Source: Physcia stellaris (lineage: Eukaryota; Ascomycota; Lecanoromycetes; Caliciales; Physciaceae). From it: a stretch of 64,000 nucleotides of DNA. Location of the stretch: positions 372,001-436,000 of the forward strand of contig JABSSW010000005.1 in assembly GCA_018902385.1 (NCBI GenBank), read 5' to 3'. The notes under the pieces are model-generated. The model saw nothing but the letters and a program-made list of their open reading frames with translations, made no database searches and was not told where the DNA came from. Of the stretch, positions 1 through 12,365 are shown one piece after another. A program made the translations under genes and the position numbers. How positions within the stretch are numbered: position 1 is the first letter of the stretch; every line of letters starts with the position of its first letter.

Positions 1-151
1 ACAGCTGTTAAAGTTCAGAAATAAAGGCAAACTCCAGGTTATTAGCATCTCGTAGGCAATAGATAGTAGAGAAAATCATTCCAAATCTATGCTGCCGCCA
101 GGGACTTTGGAAGCGGTCGTAGCTTAAAAGGCATGCTGACTGTGGAAACGT

Positions 152-1999
152 TTATTGTACTAAAATAACGTCTGGACAGGCCTCTATAAAATCCATCAAA
201 GGCTTTGCCTCGAAGGAATATACCAGCATTTTGCTACGAACACAAGCCTTGAGAGACGCGAGGACTATTGCGGAATACGGGACATTTATAGATTCTTGAT
301 TCCGCGTGTGGCTTGGGTACATCCTATCAAGATCCAGCGTGAAGTGTTGCAGAACGCCGAAAGCGGAGGGGATGCTGATGTTCGCAGCTCTTACGTCGAT
401 ATGGATGGTTGAGAGGGTTGCTTGTTTCAGGTGGCGCAAAGATTGATAGAATAGTTTTTGAAATTCCTCATTAGTCATCATAAGGATGCCAATCATCCGA
501 TCGACGATGACCTTTTCGTTGGGTTGACAGAGCGCTTCAAGGGTCTTATCAAGTTTAAAAAGGATCGAAGATATCGATCGATTAGGAGAGCCTGATTTTT
601 CGAGGCGACGTAATACGGGTCCCAGGCTCTGAGCTAGGTTGCTCTGTTCAAGAGCGCCGAGGCCGATGTTGCTTATTCCGTTAACAATTCGATCCCCCAC
701 ACGCAAAAGGCTGCGACCAGCCCAACACAGCAGGCGCATGCCGACAGAGTATTTTGCGCCTTGAATGAGCTAACCCTCGGGGTGCCATTCCATTTCGAGT
801 AAGGAATAGACCATCTCTTGGGCGTCTGCTCGGTTGACATATACAGGAGCACGTGTCTCCTGGGCGTCCGAATATTGATCATAAACTTTAACTTTGATTC
901 GAGGCAACCTAATCCAAGGGGATTCGGCGGGAACGTATGTCCTTTCCTCGTGTTCTTCCAACAGTTTACTCATCGAGTGACTGTCTCTCACCGGACTAAG
1001 GACTAGTACTCCATCCCGATCGGCTGCAAAACATCGCGCCATAGCATCCATGGCTGGGTCACGATCGCTGGCTGGTAGAAGCTGGTATGCTCGAGGCCCT
1101 TGATGGACCATATTGCCGATCGATTCGCGTTGGGGTCGATCATCGTCATCATCATCATCATCATCACGACGATGAGTTCTTCGAGGTGCTGAAATAAGGC
1201 GGAGTCGAACGGGCTCGGAGTCAGATGAGTCGTGGCCAAGTGAGTCAGTGTCCAACGAACTCTCCGCCAGGCCGAAAAAGCGGCCGTCCCAGAGAGGCAT
1301 CAAGCCTAAAGCCATCATGAATAACGTTTTTGGAGCAAGTACATCCGGCAATTTTGACGAAGATCCACCGTAGGGACGGCCGCAAACCTTAGATATCTTT
1401 CTTTAGGTTTCGAAATCAATTCGAAGCTATCAGTAACACCATGGATTTTCTGGGCCGTTGCCGTGGATTGATATCCCACGTTCAATCGTTCCCGACGGCG
1501 TAGAAAACCCGACTACTCGTCCTCTAGGCCTGAACTTCCCTTTATCTTTCCTTTCCCCGTAGCGACCGATCAAGCCTATCGCCAGCAGCCATAGCTTATG
1601 CACTGGAAGAAATGCCCGATCTCCTTGGATTTCCAAATTGTCACCTCTTGAATATTCCACACCGTAGGCTTTGATCAGATGACCAAGACTGACCCATGTT
1701 GTTTCCATTGTGACTTCTTTGAAGGCAGTATGATTGAGAACAAAAGTGCTGTCGATGAGTACAGGGGCTGTCTTGAGCAGTGAAGCCTTCACGCGCTGTA
1801 GTAGCCATATGTTAGGACCAGCATGTATGCCTTTGGTGATGAATTCATTATCGTTTGCAGCCGCAGCCAGCGCTTTATGTCGTTCCGTCCGTGATGCACG
1901 CCAGATGAGAATCGGGCCGATGATTCCAACAAGCGCAAGTATTGCGATAAATGCAGCTGCCCAGGTGCCGATGACACCAGCGATATCGAGGGAGCCCAT
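152..1999 (-). CDS. uncharacterised fungal membrane-anchored protein (multi-exon)
   Basis: Three open stretches on the minus strand (1999-1430, 1351-770, 739-152) read in order as one protein of a large uncharacterised Pezizomycotina family. The family starts MGSLDIAGVIGTW, followed by one hydrophobic helix (about residues 6-33) and a basic stretch, which suggests an N-terminal membrane anchor with the rest in the cytosol. The second stretch carries the family-like segment ALGLMPLWDGRFF and, further on, a run of nine aspartates after RR. The third stretch is a helical C-terminal part. I could not find a single splice solution that keeps frame at both gaps (1352-1429 and 740-769), so either the introns are unusual or the gene has a frame defect. 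Function unknown. The family assignment rests on remembered similarity, and exon borders are approximate. Confidence 0.6.
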
Positions 2000-3098
2000 G
2001 ATACGTAGCCACCAACAAGATTAGACCAGGTGACAAGTATGGAGAAAGCAGGGAGCCATCCAGTGGTATATTTCGGTGGTCCGACCCAGCGATCAGGCTG
2101 CGGAGCTGTCGAGCTCCTGCGCCCACATGCAAGGCTGGAGCCACGGTCCTATAAGACCTGATCTATAGCTACGGAGTACATACATCCCCGCTTCAAAGCC
2201 TTCTTTGAGTCAAGCGCCGCTGCAGAAGAGCGAATTGGAGTTCGAAGATTTAACGCGGACAAGATATGGCTTTGATTGTCCGACGAGTTCAACATATCCT
2301 CATGATGTTAGACTCAAATCCATTATCCCCGTAATTGAATGCCATTCGCTACAAGCATAGAAATGACTGTACGCGAATGGGATGATCCTCAATGTCGCTG
2401 AATCTATTCATGACTTCTGAACTGCATCACATGTCCTGTCCTGTCGCTTTCACACGACCTTCTGGTAGGTGCGATGCATGGCGGTATAGACACTGGTACC
2501 TCGAATTTCCCTTCGCATAGGTGTGGCCTGACACCTGAGGCAGGACTTCGGCATATGAAGATGGCTATGTCTGTCGATCGACCAAGGTATTGCTTGTCAT
2601 CAATGTATTTTGTATCACATGCGTCATTGCGCTGATGATAGCCAGCCTTCTTCTACGTATCATTGTTTTCTGGACAGCCGGAACATCACTCTATCTTTGG
2701 TCGCATGGTAATAGTGAGCGTAGTCAGTGTTGATAAGTAGTGTTTTGCTATGGTACGTATTTCCCCTATAATATCCGAATAATTACCTTGGAACACGGTA
2801 ATGCCATAGATGGGTTATCGTAAAGCACCTTCAGCTTGGGGAAGCGATCTAATCGAATACTCGAAAAGCTCAAGGCTATGAATGTGAATGTGAATATTGA
2901 GTATGAGGTCGATCGAGCACCGTCATCAAGAAAGGGGTCTACATGCTGACCACATGTTGACTCGGGTCTACATGCTGGCCATATGTTGACTCATGATAAG
3001 CCTTGATTCCAATCGGCCTATAACCCATCCGATAGCTCGATTGCGGCATTTCATTCTTCCTTTGCGATTTCCAGGCTCTGAGCAGAATTTATCCAGCT
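2000..3098. other. intergenic, no gene seen
   Basis: I see no convincing coding region here. A short GTGAAT-like run lies near 2879-2899, followed by a two-unit tandem repeat (listed separately). The rest looks like ordinary intergenic DNA between two convergently read minus-strand genes and their promoters. Confidence 0.5.
2935..2992. repeat. two-copy 29-bp tandem repeat
   Basis: Two adjacent 29-base units (2935-2963 and 2964-2992) begin GGGTCTACATGCTG and end ATGTTGACTC. They match at 27 of 29 positions; the two differences are an A/G and a C/T transition. No function is apparent. Confidence 0.85.
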
Positions 3099-3818
3099 CT
3101 AGTCAATGCCCAGGAAATTCTTGCATGCAGTGGAGCATTCAGCCACCACCTTGACACCTCCCGGTCCTTTGTTCTCCCATGTCTCCGCACACATGTTCTT
3201 CCACCTTTCATCTTTTGCGATGATAGTCTTGGCCCAGTGGCAGCTCATTGAGAAGATTACCGCCCGTATTCCAGTACAGCGCTGCAATTGAACGATCCAA
3301 GCGCGAGGAAGACCCTCCCAGAAACACTCATACCCATAGCTTGACAGAACGACAACGGTACGTATGTGGGCGCGCGCGAGAGGTCCGATGGCACCCAGGA
3401 AGGAGCGGAAGGTCTGGATTGTGGGAGAACGGGCGTGAAGACCGATATACCACTGGTGACGACCGTAGTAGATCTGGGCCCCCAGAGCGTGAAGGTGACG
3501 ACAGACGAGGAGTAAGGAGATGGTTGTAGAAGTTCGATGTGGGTTATAAGGACGACTTCGGAGTTTCCAAGAGGTAGTGCTTCGAGTTGAACGGTCGCAG
3601 GGAGTGGCAGGGTTTGTGTGCGACGGAGGGGTTTGTAATGGACTCATAAGAGCCGGCGCGGAATCTTTGCTGGGGAGGCCACGGGGTGGGGCGTCATCGT
3701 AAGTGAAACGTGCTCGAGGAGGAGAGACGCGGATTCTGGCTGGTGAAGACGGAAGCAAGACCAAGTTCGAGATCTGCGTAAGGAGCTCGGGAGGGAGCGA
3801 AAGTAAGGTCGGCGGCAT
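3099..3818 (-). CDS. F-box-like protein, single exon
   Basis: A 239-residue open frame. The N-terminus LLSLPPELLTQISNLVL matches the start of an F-box-like/2EXR-type domain in filamentous fungi (a leucine-proline-proline-glutamate-leucine start and a short helix). A low-complexity basic, proline- and threonine-rich linker follows (about residues 30-95). A second conserved-looking block, LLLVCRHLHALGAQIYYG, resembles the "VCRxxxxEAxxxxY" helix that follows F-box-like domains. Such proteins usually act as substrate adaptors of SCF ubiquitin ligases or have unknown roles; no substrate can be inferred. It sits head to head with the transporter gene starting at 4543, about 720 bases apart. The start is the first ATG that keeps the whole F-box-like motif. 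Confidence 0.65.
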   Translation of the reverse strand: MPPTLLSLPPELLTQISNLVLLPSSPARIRVSPPRARFTYDDAPPRGLPSKDSAPALMSPLQTPPSHTNPATPCDRSTRSTTSWKLRSRPYNPHRTSTTISLLLVCRHLHALGAQIYYGRHQWYIGLHARSPTIQTFRSFLGAIGPLARAHIRTVVVLSSYGYECFWEGLPRAWIVQLQRCTGIRAVIFSMSCHWAKTIIAKDERWKNMCAETWENKGPGGVKVVAECSTACKNFLGID

Positions 3819-4542
3819 ATAGAGCGTTTACTATCGTGAATTGGAGCTGTCGATTGTCATTGAACTCGGACAGTTGGAAGTGAATGAACCCCTCCTCCCT
3901 TCTTGATTCCATCCCCGAATCTTATCAGATCGATCTTATCTTGACAAGGTCTTGGCAGAGTCCGCCTCCAAAAACTCTCTTGCTTCCCTCAATCGTTTCT
4001 CTCTCAAGAACATATGATTGAATTGGTGTCTACCGCTTGACTTTATCCGTGAACTAGTTTCGTTTATAGACGTGTACGAAGCAATTGCTGTGCTATTGCA
4101 ACCTGTAGGCGTACCGAATCAAAGTCAAAGTGCTCTGAAATTCTACATTAAGTGACCTTGCCTTGGACCATTCACAGGTCCAAAGACATAAGGTATGACA
4201 TTCCGTTCTTTCCTCGGCTCAATTGCCCTTGAAAAGGTGGTACCTTATCTCTCTCCCGGTTATTCGCGGCTCTTTCGGCGACAGCGTGGAAGTGTCTTGC
4301 ATCAAGCTCTATCGAATAGCGCGAGTATTGGCCTTAAAAGCTCCGTTATGACCTCAGTCATGCTAGCTACATACAACTGCATCCGAAGCGTATGATTCAA
4401 CGTTTGTATTACAAAGCATCATCGCTATCGGACAATCAACTAACCATGTTTCGATGCAATAATGGACGAAGGGCTGGCCATTGTAAGAGGGACCTGTCAT
4501 CACAGTTGCCCATAAAATTACTACATTGAATGAAGGTGCAAT
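3819..4542. promoter_or_regulatory. divergent intergenic region between F-box-like gene and MFS permease
   Basis: A 724-base interval between two head-to-head genes, presumably holding both promoters. A 66-residue plus-strand open frame at 4195-4395 has no recognisable features and I do not call it a gene. Confidence 0.4.
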
Positions 4543-6418
4543 ATGGCCACTTCCATAATGGACATCATGCCCAATGACATGTCGATAGGACAGGATGGAG
4601 AATTTGGGCTCCGTCCTACAGCTTCGCAGGCATGCTCAACCAGCCGTAATACCGCCTCTGCAGAGCACATCCAAGCGCAAGGAACAGTGGTGCTAGAACC
4701 GCCTCCAGATGGTGGTCTGCGCGCTTGGTCTCAAGTCGTTGCAGGCCATTTGATCAATTCCTTAACCTGGTACGTTTTCCTCTCCAGCGTCAATGTCACT
4801 TCCTGGGTCTCGGGCAGTCATCGCTCGATTCAGGACCAGAGGAGCTCACCTGTTCAAAGCGTTAACTTTATGCAAGGGGATTTGCAGCATCGTTTGGCGT
4901 ATATCAACTGCATTACACCGAAACCTTACTTCTACCTCCTTCGCAGATCGCATGGATAGGCTCGATCCAGGTCTTCCTGACCTTTGCGATAAGTGCTTTC
5001 TCGGGACGTCTAGCTGATGCTGGATATGCTCGCCATGCCGTGTTAGTGGGGACAACACTGTGCGTGCTCGGAACATTCATGACCAGTCTAGCGGAGTCCT
5101 ACTGGCAGATTTTCCTCGCCCAAGGGATCTGCGAGGGTCTAGGTATGGGAATTATGTATATGCCAGCAGTAACTGGTAGGTCTCATCCCACACTTTACTT
5201 TTCACGCTCAGCGCTCTGAGAACGCCTGAGCCAATTGCTGGAAAGCGCCACACTGTCACTCACATCGGCGTTGGACGTCCCATACGAATGCTGATGGAAA
5301 GTCTTTCAATAGTCATAGGAACATATTTTGCTCGAAAACGAACTATGGGTATGTATACTTGAGTATTTTCCTGCTGGTCTGATATATCATGCCGTACAGC
5401 TTTTATCCTAATCAGTATGCAGCAAAATAGGAAATTGGAGACCTAACAATGTTTCAGAGAAATAAAACGCTGATATTGATCTAACCAATAGTATTATGTA
5501 TATCAGCAACAGGAAGTGCTACAGGCAGCGTCACCTTTCCGGCCATCGTACAATATCTAACGCCTCAAATCGGTCAGTGGTGAAATGACCCCCCAGCTCG
5601 AGGGTCCCTTTGAGACGTTCTCAATTGCAATAACTGATCCCTTCTCAGGATTTCCATGGGCCGTTCGTTGCTCCGGGCTCATCGCGCTCAGCTTTGCCAT
5701 CGCAATCAACCTGCTCCTCCGACCCCGTCTCCCACCTCGGAAATCCGGACCTATCATGGAGTGGGCCGCCTTTCGTGAGCCACCATACGTGCTTTTCTCG
5801 ATCGGTATGTTCTTGATCTTCTGGGCGCTTTACTTCGGGTTCTTTTATGTAAGCCCAAAACCCCCCCAGCGAATGGCCAAAGGATCTAACTTTCCATTCC
5901 CACAGATCAACGCTTTCGCCCGCACCGTAATCGGCTTCAATGATCTCGAGTCAGTAAATCTCCTCCTCATCGTCAACGCAGTCGGCTTCCCAGTCCGGCC
6001 ACTCCTAGGCTACGTCTCCGACCGCTGGTGCGGACCCATCAATCTCTTCATCCCGCTGTCCGCGATCTTAGGCCTCATGATCTATTGCTGGACAGCCGTC
6101 ACCTCGCGGGCTGGCACGTACGCATTTGCCGTCGTGTACGGGCTCTCAACTGCCGCGGTTCAGGGCATCTTCGTTGGTGCTTTGGCCTCTTTGACAAAGG
6201 ATCTAAGCAAACTGGGAACGCGGTTCGGTATGGTTTGCTCTATTTTGGCGTTTGCCACTCTGACGGGACCACCGATTGCGGGGGCATTGATTGAGAATAG
6301 TGGGGGCCAGTATAAGACTGCGCAGGTCTGGGGCGGGACGGTGATCTTGCTTGGGTCTTTGACTGTTGGCCTTGCTAGGGTCTACGAGACGGGCTTGAGG
6401 ATGAAGGTTAAGATGTAG
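4543..6418 (+). CDS. MFS monocarboxylate-type permease (MCT family), six exons
   Basis: Major facilitator transporter of the fungal monocarboxylate-porter type, in the plasma membrane or an organelle membrane. My exons are 4543-4769, 4877-5175, 5313-5348, 5492-5572, 5649-5848 and 5906-6418. They total 1356 bases and give 451 residues with every junction in frame. The family hallmark PPDGGLRAWSQVVAGHL opens the first membrane helix after a roughly 50-residue hydrophilic N-terminus. Further matches are GFAASFGVYQLHYTETLLL, SGRLADAGYARHAVLVG (loop between helices 2 and 3) and GYVSDRWCGPINLF. Twelve hydrophobic segments are plausible. Family members carry monocarboxylates, riboflavin or secondary metabolites; the substrate cannot be told from sequence. 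Exon 3 is only 36 bases. No biosynthetic genes adjoin, so I do not infer a metabolite cluster. Confidence 0.9.
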
Positions 6419-8827
6419 GATTCCCGTATGCAGTCGACGTATCTAGGTTGGATCAGAGGAGAAGATCTCAGTCATTCCCGTCTCTGGCTTTGGTAAAGGC
6501 CAACCCTCTACTCGTACTACACTATTTTTGAAAGCGAGGAAAGGGAGGCCCCGGGTTTTAGTTGCCCCGGTCATCGGCATCAGGGTCGAAATGGAAGATG
6601 TCTAAGAAGGCAGTTATACTTCCCTTTTCCTACTTTACGCTTCTCCCCCCTCCCTTTTCAGCTACATTCACGCCCACATCTTTGCCTCGATTCGGCAATT
6701 CATGATCGAAATATCCGAGGAGCCTCGATTCTACATATAAAAACCCGACCAAATTCTCAGCTCGCAATTGCAGACGAAACTAACGTAACTAACCAGGGAT
6801 GCCATCCGTTTTGTCTTCGATGTAAAATATGCTGATATCCTCGATCCATGATTCCGAAAAACAGCAATGATGGCGATTGTATAACGACTCGACCTCTCGG
6901 AAATCAAAACGACAAAAGTGCATGTAGCTCTTCAACTCCCTCCCCCTCTTCCCACGCAAGATTCCCCAAATCACAACTCCCCCCACTCCCTGAACCCCTT
7001 TTCCGCAACTCTAAAAAGTCCTGTCCCCCGTACGTACCCGCGCCCTTCCTTTCCGCATTTCTCAACGATATCTAGGTATTCTGGATAGAATAGAATGGAG
7101 CGTTAAATCCTTGGATATGCAAGGAAATGTATCCAGTCAGCTATCTCTCCGTTGCGGGCGCATGTGGAGGAGGGACGGCTCCGTGGATGTGAGCGACCCA
7201 ACATATCGATACCATTACTCATACTTCATCCCCATTTCACAAGGCTCTGGGTCGAATCAAGACGCGACGGTGCTGAGGACGGGGTTTGGAATGGGCTTTG
7301 GTTAGGAGTGACATAGAGGGAGGAGTCTGAGGTACGAAGAGAGTAAAAGATTGGGAGGATGTTGTGTTGCTTTTGTGGTTATATGGACGAGGAAGGAGGA
7401 GGGAGGAGCTCATGGAGAATTCGTGGAGTTCTATTGTGTAGGGGTCAAAGCGCTGGCGAGGTAGTGCCTAGGCGCAAACTACGTGACTAAATCTTATATA
7501 CACAAATCATGCTTTTACACAATAAAAGGCTAATCCACCGCCTTCCAAAACACAGTGGAGTTCTATATCTGGTTGTTCTATGGCTTTTATTCTTCGAGGA
7601 CTATATATATACAGTGCCGAGGAGGCTGAAACTTCGAAATCGACAACATTCCTTACGGCATCCCGCTCTAAACCTCAGAGGAAATGGTCCCATTCCAGTT
7701 TTGGGAGGGACAATATCAACGTCTTCAATATCCTACGACCACGGGCACCCGACCCTCGGGGGAAAAAAAAACTTGAACGGATTGAACACTAGACCGTAAT
7801 GGCGCACTCGTACACGGACGCAACGAGGACAATGTAAGCGTGAGGGTGGCACCTCTCTTCAGCGCCCGGAGGCCCCGAGAGATTCCCCCAGCAAGGTCTA
7901 ATGTGCCCGAAGCGCGTCTTGGGGTCGCGAGCTCGGGCCTCGGCTCACTTAGACATTCATGTGTGAGTAGGGTGTACCAGTGCCAGGGATGGCTTCTTGT
8001 AGCCGGGATCTAGTTCTAGAGGTTGAAGCGAAGCTGTGGGTTGATGATGCACGATAAGGCAACATCTATCGTTGAGGGTAACCGCTGACTTGGATAGTGG
8101 AGAGAACAAAAACGATAGAACATCGTCCTGTTTGGGCGCGGAAGATGACTCAGGTGTATGAGGGCCGAGGAACTTCGGGGATGCCCGTCTCACTATTCAA
8201 TGCGCTGGTATCATGCAGTTGTGTCACTCAGCATTGCCACCGACATCCTGATGATGGCAAGAAGCGTACCGATCCTGAAAAACAAATGAACTTGGACCAG
8301 CTTGAAACGAAACTATGAGCTAACCTCGATCCCCTTGCTTTTGACGATTTCATATTCCAGCAGACTCCTTGATCCCTTTGAGCTTTTAGAGCAACCGCAG
8401 CCGACCTAGCCGGATGGCGAGGTCTACAATGTCTGATTTATGCCAGATTTAGTCCCGGCACAGTGCGAGCTGTTTGGCATGCCACAAAAAACGCAAAGCA
8501 TAGAGCGTTCTATTCACGGCATCCACAATATTGAATTTGTAACATATCGCCATTGTTCTTGGCCTTGCTGATCTGCTAAAGTTTTTGGAGCCCACACTTG
8601 AGGATGCAGGACAAATATTCTTATAGACTCGAGTTGAATCGGCGCGGATATGCCTCATTGGAAGTCTACCTCTTTCCCATTAGTTTGAGGACTGAGGCGT
8701 GAAAGGAAGGTGGTCCTAGGTTTCGGGCAAGGCTTTGGGAGATGAAAATTGATGACGAACGCAACTTCGACACGATCCGTTCGCCTTTCGGTCGTAAAAC
8801 AGACTTTCAAACAGCCTTGCAACCCCG
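6419..8827. other. gene-poor interval
   Basis: About 2.4 kb with only short open frames (under 100 residues) that lack domain features or splice partners. Pyrimidine-rich stretches near 6640-6660 and 6920-7060 look like untranslated or spacer sequence. No RNA gene or clear repeat seen. Confidence 0.4.
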
Positions 8828-9583
8828 CTATGTTCTAGCATCCTCATACGTGACGGTACCAAAGATATCAGGGTCATCCCATAGCCATTTGATTCGTCGG
8901 AACGACTTCACACTTTCGCCCGATGCTGAGCGCTCAATGATCATTTTCCAGAGATGGCCCACGGTGTAAGGCCAGAAACCCTGACCAATGCGGCGCGAGT
9001 CTTTTATTGTCACCGGCCAATCCATGACTTCCTGTGTTTCGCATTTGTCGACATTTATTACAACGTTGTACCGCGCAGGCCACGCTTGTTTAACCAATGC
9101 GCTCGATATGGCGACTTCTCTGCGCTGATCAACCAACTTTTTCTCTGCTGATAGCGACGAATCTGCAGACTCGGCGGGGATAGAATATGACAGCCCCTGG
9201 TCTGCAGCTACATATCCAGTACGAATATAGACCTTTGTCATCAACTGGACGTATCTTTCTGGCAATTGATCTATGAACGCAATGGGTCCATTAGAGAAGC
9301 CTGAAATGTGAAAAGCGAAGGTGTTTTCCCCGTACAGCAGAGCAGCGACTTCTTCGTGGAACCTGTTGCATACGAGCATCAATGGGATAACGGTGTCTCT
9401 GCGGAAGTATCCAATCCTGTAAATGTGTGCGTCTACCCCTACAGGCCGCCAAGTAGCAGGACAGAAGGCACAATCAAGGTCGCTGATGGTGAGATGGCGG
9501 AAAATATCATTCCGCAATTCGCGAGGAAGAGACATGAAATTGGCCCGGGAGAGCTCGTTATGGGAGGAAGGGCTGGCCATCAT
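8828..9583 (-). CDS. F-box-like / 2EXR-type protein, single exon
   Basis: A 251-residue open frame. After a short polar N-terminus, SLPRELRNDIFRHLTISD is a clear F-box-like or 2EXR-type opening motif (leucine-proline-x-glutamate-leucine-arginine plus a following helix). Next comes IPLMLVCNRFHEEVAALLYGENTF, the usual second helix with VCxxxxxEVxxLLY, ending in the strand TFAFHISGF. This arrangement is common in large uncharacterised families of filamentous ascomycetes, related in fold to F-box adaptors. The rest carries no catalytic motif I recognise. It shows no sequence closeness to the other F-box-like gene (3099-3818) beyond the motif. Two methionines start the frame; I keep the first. Role unknown. 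Confidence 0.7.
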   Translation of the reverse strand: MMASPSSHNELSRANFMSLPRELRNDIFRHLTISDLDCAFCPATWRPVGVDAHIYRIGYFRRDTVIPLMLVCNRFHEEVAALLYGENTFAFHISGFSNGPIAFIDQLPERYVQLMTKVYIRTGYVAADQGLSYSIPAESADSSLSAEKKLVDQRREVAISSALVKQAWPARYNVVINVDKCETQEVMDWPVTIKDSRRIGQGFWPYTVGHLWKMIIERSASGESVKSFRRIKWLWDDPDIFGTVTYEDART

Positions 9584-10302
9584 GAATGATACCGGCGTTG
9601 CTCTTGTGTAAGGTTGTGTTTATGTTAATGAGTCCGTGCGATCAGCGACGCACGGATCGGATCCCTTCTGGCCCCACGCTGCTCCTCAGCGCAATGTCTG
9701 GGCCTGGCGGCGCAGGAGGCTTAGGAGCGTTCGTATGCCGCCAAGACGCTTGCAATGCAAGATTATGAAAATAGATCGGTCCTATCCGTATCCTGGTTAT
9801 CCTCACTAAAGAGCTTCTCATTGAGCATTACCAGCATCCACATCTCCCCCCCTCTCGGAACTTCGACAATTCCCAAACTCAAAGTTCCCCGAATGTGCTA
9901 CTCCTCTGCATATATCTGATATATCGCCGAGCCACCATCCAAAGAATGTTTTAACTCTCAAAATACTTGGATATCTCGTGCGTCTCCTGTACTAAGCCTG
10001 AGCACAAGCTTGTAATGGTGACCTTGGAAGGACCATAAGAACCCATGGTTTGAATCGAGTCTGGCTTTGAGTCTTGCTGCTTTCAACCTCTGTAGTGTTT
10101 TTGTGCGGTGTAGCTCTCTAGTAGACCACCAGGGACCGGAGGCAGAAGTAACCGTTGGCGGTGAGCATAATCTAATGAGAACCCATCAGGAATCGAAATG
10201 GTTCCACACTGCGCCGTCGGATACCCATCGAAACGGCCTTATCGACAGCTGACGAACCATGACGAAGGCAAGATTGATTTGTTTGGCTAGAATGTGGGAC
10301 TT
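9584..10302. other. intergenic, no gene seen
   Basis: Short open frames only. Part of it probably holds the promoter of the minus-strand F-box-like gene and the 3' end region of the rhodopsin-like gene. Confidence 0.4.
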
Positions 10303-11453
10303 TCATGGCGTGGGTATTGCAGTATAGACCGATCCGTCTCTCCTCATAGCAATGTCATCTACGTAGAAACCTTGCGGAGCCAGATGTTCGGGAAGAACCG
10401 GTAAGTCAAGCGCCTCGCTGTCATAATTTTCACGATCGTTAGTCAAGCTAGAGCGTGATCCACCTTCGCTTCTAGATTGGCGCCCTCGGGAGTTATAGTA
10501 GCGTCGTCGAATGGAAGAAAAGGCTGAAGGTATAGACTTTGGGAAGTTGATGAGAGGCCTTATAGGAGGAAGGCAAGCACAAATGATTGCGGTCCCAATA
10601 TGTATAGCTGACCAAAGGTTCGCTCCCGAATATGAGGGTATGCGGCTACCCCCGGAGGCGAAACCATATATGACACGGAGAAGTCCTGATACGATAACGC
10701 TGGCATAAAAGTTAGCAGAAGATCTTCCTATCTTGGACGCTGACGTACAAGCCACCAAGAAGGAAAACAAGAATGATCGAGGCCTTGGTGGTACGCGAGA
10801 GTTGAAGGCGGAGCACCATGCGGATCGGTAAAATTAGGATTGCGGTATCGATGACTACTTCGACAGCTCCGGTAGCCATCCAGAAGACATTGTAGTTGAA
10901 GCAGTATTCCTCTAATGACAGGCCAATCCAGCTATACTTCAACGGTCGACAATTGACTAGGGTGGCAATCGTGGAAGCTAGCCAGAAAGAGAAGATTACA
11001 GCACCAAGGATCCAAGACTGTCGTCGAAATGAAATATCTATGGAGAAGATGCGATAATACATGAACAGAATCGAATACTTGATAGCAACGACCACAGAGA
11101 AATAAAGAATGGAGCCAATGAAAGAGAGCTGGAGATACAGCGTATGAGGTGTAGTATCGAAGGTAGTTGTGGTTCTTGAATCAATGGCGGCCTCTATCAA
11201 GTCCTCGGCGTTAGGATCTACACTGGTGCCTGGAAAATATCAGTGGTGTTGCGCCGGACTATGCGCAGTGTAGGATACCGTATATTACAAGTGCTCCGGC
11301 GAGAAGTGTCAACAGAAGCCCGAGCAGTACCAGCCAATCGTCCCAGCCAATTCCGACCTTGATTCGGATGCGAACGTAGAAGCGCAGAGCAACGCAGAGA
11401 GCAGCTAGTCCAGTAACGATGCCTGATCCTATTGTGGATGAATTGCCGGCCAT
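10303..11453 (-). CDS. SAT4/PTH11-like rhodopsin-domain integral membrane protein, three exons
   Basis: Exons 11453-11279, 11229-10749 and 10699-10303 join in frame (1053 bases, 350 residues). The protein fits the fungal "Rhodopsin domain" (SAT4) family of seven-helix membrane proteins, which includes the PTH11-like receptors of Pezizomycotina. Seen directly: a first helix ending in RFYVRIRIKVGIGWDDWLVLLG; then LSFIGSILYFSVVVAIKYSILFMYYRIF; the cysteine pair region CRPLKYSW...EYCFNYNVFW; the helix-five block TAILILPIRMVLRLQL; and a soluble, serine/arginine-rich C-terminal tail of about 100 residues. The CFEM domain of true PTH11 is absent, so ligand and role are open. An in-frame ATG at 11495 would add 14 residues; I prefer 11453 because helix 1 follows directly. 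It is head to head with TSC10, about 0.9 kb apart. Confidence 0.85.
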
Positions 11454-12365
11454 GAGGGTAACGATTAATTGTTTTAGGGAAAGAAGAAGAAACAAGCATA
11501 TCGTGCATGCTTATGTATCGAACGAACGGAAGATTGAAAGCAGCTGTGAAACAAGCCGAAATCCTCCGTGAACGCACGAAAAGACGCCATACCCAGCGAG
11601 GCGGGCTTCTGCATGTGTCCTGCATGAAGGAAGAGCGATACTTTCTTGGACCGAGCCTGCGCCACTTTCGTCCAAGATACGTTCCTCATGCGTCTTGAAG
11701 GTGGTGAGTGAACTCTTTCCAAAGCTTTGATCGGTAGACGTGCAGTTTGCAACGTCATATTCGAAGATGAGACATTGGACAAATGGCAGCCGATGAAGAC
11801 GGGGCGAACTGAGATAAGCGCAGGATAGATTGTGCCAAAGCTTCTCGATTATTCCTTTGGCCAATCACTAGCAAGCGTGCGAGCCACTGACAGAGTGCAG
11901 AATGAGTTGTCGGAGGAGTGGTGCGCCTGGAGGATTGACGTGCAGTTACCGGGAATAGCTCAAGGTACATACACCAATCAGATGAGCTTACATAAAACCA
12001 CTAGCTCCTTGGCATATACAGCCTCAGTGGCACAGCCCAAGCCTTGGACACTCCATGAGTTCATGGTGCTATTCCTCCGCAAGTCCTGATCTCTGCAAAG
12101 TAGTCTACTGTACCAGCAATGTGCTACAGTAGTCAGTGAATGATCTGGGTCATTTAATTGTTTGAAGTGTAACGTATGGCACGTGACGAAGTCAAGTAGT
12201 AGAGTTGTCTGATCGAAATATCGATTAATATAGCACGTCCAGTCACATTGTTTACAAAAGCAGGTGAGCTTATCGAGTGGAGTGACCGGCTACGTATCTG
12301 AGTTTACAGAAGGAAGTACGATCGATAACCTTCGTCTGTTCAGTCATCCTATCTTTATTGCATCA
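11454..12365. promoter_or_regulatory. divergent intergenic region, rhodopsin-like gene / TSC10
   Basis: About 0.9 kb between two head-to-head genes. Several short overlapping open frames on both strands lack features. Probably promoter sequence for both genes. Confidence 0.4.
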
